Shown: in pieces, positions 57,754 through 62,740 of the stretch | How positions within the stretch are numbered: position 1 is the first letter of the stretch | How the letters are laid out: the number at the start of each line of letters is the position of its first letter | Origin: Actinotalea endophytica | Lineage (GTDB): Bacteria; Actinomycetota; Actinomycetes; Actinomycetales; Cellulomonadaceae | DNA length: 62,740 nucleotides | NCBI RefSeq assembly: GCF_025717005.1 | Contig: NZ_JAOVZU010000014.1 | Span: 16,924-79,663, forward strand | Direction: 5' to 3' | Made by a program: the position numbers and the translations under genes | The notes under the pieces: model-generated | Databases searched by the model: none | Seen by the model: the letters and a program-made list of their open reading frames with translations, nothing else | What the model was told of the DNA's origin: nothing

Positions 57754-59427
57754 TCACTCGTCGAGGTCGCCGCGCAACCTGCCGGTGAACGAGTCGACCG
57801 CTGCGCCGACCGTGGGGGCGAACCGCTCGGGGCCGAACCGGGCGGGCTCGTAGCGCCGGAGCCGGTCCTTGACCGGGCCCTTCGCCTCGGCCAGCACGAA
57901 CGTGATGCCGCGCGAGGTCAGCCAGTCGTCCAGGGCGACGAGCTGCTCGACCGCCGTCGAGTCGACGTCCGTGATCGGCTCGGCCGCGAGCACCACGAGG
58001 CGTGCGTCGTCGCGCCTCGCCACGGTGCTCCGCACGAACGCGTCGAACCGTTCACCGTTGCCGAAGAACAGGGGCGCGTCGAACCGCACGATCACGCACC
58101 CGGGCACCCGCTCGCCCTCGGGGTGGCGCGCGAGGTCGTGGTAGCCACGCACGCCGTGCACCAGACCGAGCTCGGCGCGGTACGGGCGGGACGCCTGGTA
58201 GACGAACGCGGCGAGGGACAGCACCACCGCCACGACGATCCCCTGCAGGACGCCCAAGGTCACCACGCCGGCGAACGCGATCATCGAGAGCGCGCCGTCC
58301 AGCGGGTTGGTGCGCACCAGCCGGGCCAGGCCCGGCACGTCCACCAGGCTCGACGCCGCGACCACGACGACGGCGGCCAGGGTCGCCGAGGGCAGCCACG
58401 CGGTCGCCCCGGGTGCGACCAGCACGAACGCCGTCACCCCGAGCGCGCCGACCACGCAGGTCAGCTGGGTCCGCGCGCCGGCCGTCTCGGCGACCGGGGT
58501 GCGTGAGGACGACCCGCTGATCGGGAAGCCGGCGAGCAGTCCGGTGGCGAGGTTGGCGGCGCCGAGGCCGCGCATCTCCGCGCTCCCGTCGACCGTCTCG
58601 CCGTGCCGTGCCGCGAGCGACCGGGAGAGCACGCCGGTGTCCGTGAACGCGATCAGGGCGATACCCGCCGCGGGCGCCACGAGCGCCCGGACGTCGGCCC
58701 AGGTGGCGCCCGCCAGCGCGGGGTGCGGCAGACCGGACGGCAGTGCACCCACCACCGGCAGCCGGTCGCCCAACCCGAGCAGCGCGACCAGCGCGGCGGA
58801 GGCCACGACGACGCCGGCCAGGCCGAGCACGGTGTGCCCGGTCAGCCGTGCCACGACCAGCGCCGCCAGGCTGCCCAGCCCGAAGCCGAGGGCGAGCGGG
58901 ACGAACGTGCCGCCGTGCACGGACCACGGCAGCTCGAGCGAGATCCCCGCACCGTCCAGCCCGAGCAGGGCCGGCAGCTGGCCGGCGAGCACCACGACGG
59001 CGATCCCGTTGAGGTAGCCGACCCGGATCGGCCGGGACAGCAGCGCGGTCACGGCGCCGGCCCGGAGCAGGCCGCCGAGCACGAGCCAGCCTCCGACGAG
59101 CACCGCGAGAACGCCTGCGAGAGCGATCCGCCGGTCCGACCCCGCGGCGAGCGGCAGGACCGCGGCGGCGATGATCGGCGCCAGCGAGGAGTCGGGGCCG
59201 AGCACCAGGATCCGCGAGGGGCCGAGCACCGCGTACACCAGCAGCGGCACGACCGTCGCGTACAGGCCGGTCTCGGGCGGCAGGCCTGCGGCGCGCGCAT
59301 AGCCGATCCCCGCCGGTACCAGCATCGCGGTGAGCACCAGGCCCGCCACGAGGTCGCGGCGCCACCACTCGCGTCGGTACCCCCGGACCGTCGCGACCGC
59401 CGGCGGCCACGCCTGTGGGCGGGTCAT
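57754..59427 (-). CDS. SulP family anion transporter with STAS domain
   Basis: Sulfate permease/SLC26-type transporter of 557 residues. About 12-14 helices occupy residues 20-420, with the family motifs around PETGLYATVVPLLVYAVLGPSR and AEMRGLGAANLATGLLAGFPISGSSSRTPV. A C-terminal STAS domain (about 440-540) carries VIVRFDAPLFFGNGERF and ITDVDSTAVEQL. Bacterial members carry sulfate, bicarbonate or dicarboxylates; the anion here is not determined. ATG 59427 has TAGCGT 5 bases upstream (59438-59433). Confidence 0.92.
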   Translation of the reverse strand: MTRPQAWPPAVATVRGYRREWWRRDLVAGLVLTAMLVPAGIGYARAAGLPPETGLYATVVPLLVYAVLGPSRILVLGPDSSLAPIIAAAVLPLAAGSDRRIALAGVLAVLVGGWLVLGGLLRAGAVTALLSRPIRVGYLNGIAVVVLAGQLPALLGLDGAGISLELPWSVHGGTFVPLALGFGLGSLAALVVARLTGHTVLGLAGVVVASAALVALLGLGDRLPVVGALPSGLPHPALAGATWADVRALVAPAAGIALIAFTDTGVLSRSLAARHGETVDGSAEMRGLGAANLATGLLAGFPISGSSSRTPVAETAGARTQLTCVVGALGVTAFVLVAPGATAWLPSATLAAVVVVAASSLVDVPGLARLVRTNPLDGALSMIAFAGVVTLGVLQGIVVAVVLSLAAFVYQASRPYRAELGLVHGVRGYHDLARHPEGERVPGCVIVRFDAPLFFGNGERFDAFVRSTVARRDDARLVVLAAEPITDVDSTAVEQLVALDDWLTSRGITFVLAEAKGPVKDRLRRYEPARFGPERFAPTVGAAVDSFTGRLRGDLDE

Positions 59428-59494
59428 ACCTCACGCTAGCGCCGCGGGGTGGTCGTGGGCGGGCCCGTCGGCCAGGTGCCGCCGGCCCGTTCGG

Positions 59495-59728
59495 TCAGCG
59501 TGGACGCGGGCCCAGCCTCGGCGGCGGGACGACCTTCCCGATCGCGATCTCGGCGGCCGGGACACGGACCTCGCCCCGGCGCCCGTGGACCAGCACATGG
59601 TCCTCGTCGCGCTCGACGAGCAGACCCACCACGTCGGAGTAGCCGCCGTCCGGCAGGCGCCGCCGAACCATCACCTTCGCCCCGAGCGGCCACGCCAGCC
59701 AGGGTCGTGCGTCGTCGGTACCGCTCAC
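59495..59728 (-). CDS. Stand-alone SH3-like domain protein (Rv0428c N-domain-like)
   Basis: A 77-residue protein whose sequence, with VMVRRRLPDGGYSDVVG and HGRRGEVRVPAAEIAIGKVVPPP, resembles the small beta-barrel domain found at the N-terminus of actinobacterial acetyltransferases of the Rv0428c type, but the acetyltransferase part is absent. The GTG at 59728 is chosen because TAGTAT lies 7 bases upstream and upstream in-frame sequence is not conserved-looking. It is divergent from the ferredoxin leader ORF and shares its -10 region. Could bind nucleic acid or act as an adaptor; this is inference. Confidence 0.6.
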   Translation of the reverse strand: MSGTDDARPWLAWPLGAKVMVRRRLPDGGYSDVVGLLVERDEDHVLVHGRRGEVRVPAAEIAIGKVVPPPRLGPRPR

Positions 59729-59734
59729 CTGGGG

Positions 59735-59741
59735 GATACTA
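59735..59741. promoter_or_regulatory. Bidirectional -10 element between SH3-like gene and ferredoxin
   Basis: TAGTAT on the minus strand (59741-59736) is 7 bases before GTG 59728, and GATACT on the plus strand (59735-59740) is 6 bases before GTG 59747. The two hexamers overlap by five bases, so one element could drive both directions. Confidence 0.5.
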
Positions 59742-59746
59742 GGCGC

Positions 59747-59794
59747 GTGCCGCCCGGCGCCCCGCACCCGGTTGCCCGAAGGGATCGCTCGTGA
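59747..59794 (+). CDS. Possible 15-codon leader ORF coupled to ferredoxin
   Basis: A GTG placed 6 bases after GATACT opens a 15-codon frame (VPPGAPHPVARRDRS) whose TGA overlaps the ferredoxin GTG as GTGA. If the mRNA is leaderless, ribosomes would translate this peptide first and re-initiate on the ferredoxin. It is Pro/Arg-rich. The alternative is that the ferredoxin is translated only from its own site (GAAGGG 8 bases upstream). Confidence 0.35.
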   Translation: MPPGAPHPVARRDRS

Positions 59795-60114
59795 CCTACG
59801 TCATCGCCCAGCCATGCGTCGACGTCAAGGACAAGGCCTGCATCGACGAGTGTCCGGTCGACTGCATCTACGAGGGCAAGCGTTCCTTGTACATCCACCC
59901 CGACGAGTGCGTGGACTGCGGGGCGTGCGAACCGGTCTGCCCGGTCGAGGCGATCTACTACGAGGACGACGTCCCCGAGCAGTGGAGCGACTACTACACC
60001 GCGAACGTCGAGTTCTTCGAGCCGATCGGCTCGCCCGGTGGTGCGACGAAGCTCGGTGAGATCGACCGCGACCACCCGATGATCGCCGCTCTGCCGCCGC
60101 AGAACGGCGCCTGA
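59791..60114 (+). CDS. fdxA: Seven-iron (3Fe-4S/4Fe-4S) ferredoxin
   Basis: Small electron carrier of 107 residues. The first cluster region CVDVKDKACIDECPVDCIYEG has the C-x7-C-x3-CP arrangement typical of the 3Fe-4S site in seven-iron ferredoxins, and the second, CVDCGACEPVCPVEAI, gives the 4Fe-4S site. An acidic C-terminal extension follows. It matches FdxC/FdxA of actinobacteria and lies just before the aminotransferase as in Rv1177-Rv1178. It probably serves cytochromes P450 or other oxidoreductases. Confidence 0.95.
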   Translation: MTYVIAQPCVDVKDKACIDECPVDCIYEGKRSLYIHPDECVDCGACEPVCPVEAIYYEDDVPEQWSDYYTANVEFFEPIGSPGGATKLGEIDRDHPMIAALPPQNGA

Positions 60115-60122
60115 TCCCGCCG

Positions 60123-61244
60123 GTGGGCCTGCACGTCGGGGACCTGCCCGACTTCCCCTGGGACACCCTTGCGCCGCACGCGGCACGGGCACGCTCGCAC
60201 CCCGACGGTGTCGTCGACCTGTCGGTCGGCACGCCGGTGGACCCGACCCCCGAGCTGGTGACCGCGGCGCTCGCGGCCGCCGCCGACGCGCCCGGGTACC
60301 CGACCACGCACGGCACGCCGGAGCTGCGCGACGCGGTCGTGCGCTGGTACGCGAGGCGTCGCGGGGTCCCCGACCTCGATCCCGCTGCGGTGCTGCCGAC
60401 GATCGGCTCGAAGGAGCTCGTCGGCCTGCTGCCGTCGCTGCTGGGTCTGGGCCCCGGCGACGTCGTGGTGCACCCCGCGGCCGCGTACCCGACGTACGAC
60501 GTCGGCGCGCGGCTCGCCGGGGCGACTGCGCTCGCGACCGACCGCGTCGCGGACTGGGCCGGTCGCGACGGCGTCCGGTTGGTGTGGCTCAACTCGCCGT
60601 CCAACCCGACCGGCGCGGTCCTGGGTGCCGACGAGCTCGCCGAGGTGGTGGCGGCTGCGCGGGAGATCGGCGCGGTGGTGGCCTCCGACGAGTGCTACGC
60701 GCTGCTCGCCTGGGACGAGCCCTGGCGCACCTCCGGTGTGCCGAGCGTGCTCGACCCGCGGGTGAGCGGTGGCTCGCACGACAGCCTTCTCGCGGTCCAC
60801 TCGCTGTCCAAGCAGTCCAACCTGGCCGGCTACCGTGCGGCCTTCGTCGCGGGCGACCCGACGCTCGTCGCCGGGCTGCTCGAGACGCGCAAGCACCTCG
60901 GCCTCATGGTCCCCGCGCCGGTGCAGGCCGCGATGGTCGCGGCCCTCGACGACGACGAGCACGTCGCGGCGCAGCACGCCCGGTACGCACGGCGCCGGAC
61001 GGCGTTGGTCGCGGCGTTCGAGGGCGCCGGGTACCGGGTCGAGGCGTTCCCCGCAGGGCTGTACCTCTGGGTCACGGCTCCGGGGCAGGACGCGTGGACG
61101 ACGGTGGCGGACCTCGCGGACCAAGGTGTGCTCGTGGCGCCGGGCACCTTCTACGGAGCGGCGGGCGCTCGTCACGTACGGGTCGCCCTGACCGCGACCG
61201 ACGAGGCCGTCGCCCGCGCTGTGTCGCGTCTCACGGGAGCCTGA
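60123..61244 (+). CDS. dapC: Succinyldiaminopimelate aminotransferase (DapC-like)
   Basis: PLP-dependent class I/II aminotransferase of 373 residues, assigned to the DapC step of lysine/diaminopimelate synthesis by family resemblance and by the fdxC-dapC order. The PLP Lys lies in HSLSKQSNLAGYR near residue 226, with the NSPSNPTG motif near 160 and SDECYALLAW for the pyridine-ring Asp and Tyr. A GTG 8 bases after the ferredoxin stop starts it; cotranscription is likely. Substrate specificity is not proven by sequence. Confidence 0.85.
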   Translation: MGLHVGDLPDFPWDTLAPHAARARSHPDGVVDLSVGTPVDPTPELVTAALAAAADAPGYPTTHGTPELRDAVVRWYARRRGVPDLDPAAVLPTIGSKELVGLLPSLLGLGPGDVVVHPAAAYPTYDVGARLAGATALATDRVADWAGRDGVRLVWLNSPSNPTGAVLGADELAEVVAAAREIGAVVASDECYALLAWDEPWRTSGVPSVLDPRVSGGSHDSLLAVHSLSKQSNLAGYRAAFVAGDPTLVAGLLETRKHLGLMVPAPVQAAMVAALDDDEHVAAQHARYARRRTALVAAFEGAGYRVEAFPAGLYLWVTAPGQDAWTTVADLADQGVLVAPGTFYGAAGARHVRVALTATDEAVARAVSRLTGA

Positions 61245-61287
61245 GGCACACTCATCCCAGGTTCCTCTGCTTTACTGACCCTTGACT

Positions 61288-61311
61288 GATCCGGGGCTCT
61301 CGCCCCGGATC
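61288..61311 (+). terminator. Hairpin between dapC-like gene and citrate synthase
   Basis: A perfect 10-bp stem, GATCCGGGGC (61288-61297) with GCCCCGGATC (61302-61311), closes a TCTC tetraloop; flanking CTTGA/AAGG bases can extend it. No T tract, so it may be a terminator or mRNA 3' hairpin. Confidence 0.65.
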
Positions 61312-61367
61312 AAGGTCGATGAGGACCTACGGCCGGTACGGCACCGGGCACCAGCAGTGCCCCGAGA

Positions 61368-61391
61368 CCGAGGCGGTAGCGTTCGCCTCGG
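61368..61391 (+). promoter_or_regulatory. Citrate synthase promoter framed by an inverted repeat
   Basis: CCGAGGCG (61368-61375) and CGCCTCGG (61384-61391) flank an 8-base centre containing TAGCGT (61377-61382), a TANNNT -10. Transcription would start near 61389, 42 bases before ATG 61431. The dyad centred on the -10 suggests a repressor site. Confidence 0.5.
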
Positions 61392-61430
61392 CCGGCGACC
61401 GAGATGGACCACCCCGACGAGGAGGACCAG

Positions 61431-62726
<1,296 letters not shown>

Positions 62727-62740
62727 CCCGAGGCGCGGGT

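Overview
The window is a contiguous piece of an actinobacterial chromosome with very high G+C. It carries two mycothiol enzymes (mshB, mca), the actinobacterial families DUF501 and DUF4307, GTG starts in abundance, and gene order that parallels Mycobacterium tuberculosis in three blocks: the post-enolase genes ftsB-like/DUF501/ppx (Rv1024-1026); greA, DUF4307, mca, small membrane protein, hlyIII, Z-prenyl synthase, phoH, fumC, xseBA, ispH, ychF (Rv1080c-Rv1112); and typA, mshB, membrane protein, ferredoxin, DapC-like aminotransferase (Rv1165-Rv1178). No mycolate-specific genes are visible. A Micrococcales (Cellulomonas-like) host is my best guess, not a proof. No insertion sequence, integrase, prophage or CRISPR array was seen.

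Layout. 1-9.6 kb: divisome protein, polyphosphatase, NUDIX, uracil-DNA glycosylase, a diguanylate cyclase, a type II NADH dehydrogenase, a tRNA with UAA anticodon, a CYTH-CHAD protein and a Bax inhibitor-1-like protein. 9.6-10.2 kb is non-genic and holds two 45-bp tandem arrays. 10.2-15.9 kb: a TetR/hydrolase operon with a clear operator, FKBP, MsrA, AI-2E transporter, threonine ammonia-lyase and GreA. 16-22 kb: the mycothiol/greA conserved block. 22-25 kb: a variable patch with a broken tetR, a membrane protein, and an intact TetR facing an ABC-2-like membrane protein across two palindromic operators. 25-33.4 kb: NYN-LOTUS protein, fumarase, methyltransferase, carbonic anhydrase, PfkB kinase, XseBA and IspH. 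33.5-43.6 kb: RmuC, an ABC exporter, YchF, small enzymes, an unrecognised 806-residue membrane protein and an MFS exporter. 44-51.4 kb: a complete oligopeptide/dipeptide ABC importer interrupted by one reversed gene. 51.5-62.7 kb: TypA, MshB, a VanW protein with a giant Glu/Pro N-terminus, SulP transporter, ferredoxin, aminotransferase and citrate synthase.

Functional themes. Mycothiol redox/detoxification (MshB, Mca, with MsrA nearby), polyphosphate/triphosphate metabolism (Ppx, CYTH-CHAD, NUDIX), central carbon metabolism (fumarase, citrate synthase, NDH-2, carbonic anhydrase), DNA repair (UDG, exonuclease VII, RmuC), isoprenoids (IspH, Z-prenyl synthase) and peptide uptake.

The strongest cross-cutting signal is regulatory. 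At least twelve genes have a TANNNT -10 hexamer 5-8 bases (mostly exactly 6) before their start codon and no Shine-Dalgarno sequence, as expected for leaderless mRNAs. This grammar fixes several start sites and reveals a bidirectional leaderless promoter at the ferredoxin locus with a 15-codon coupled leader ORF. The window is otherwise largely ordinary core genome. The least explained items are the short tRNA-Leu(UAA), the 806-residue protein and the tandem arrays.
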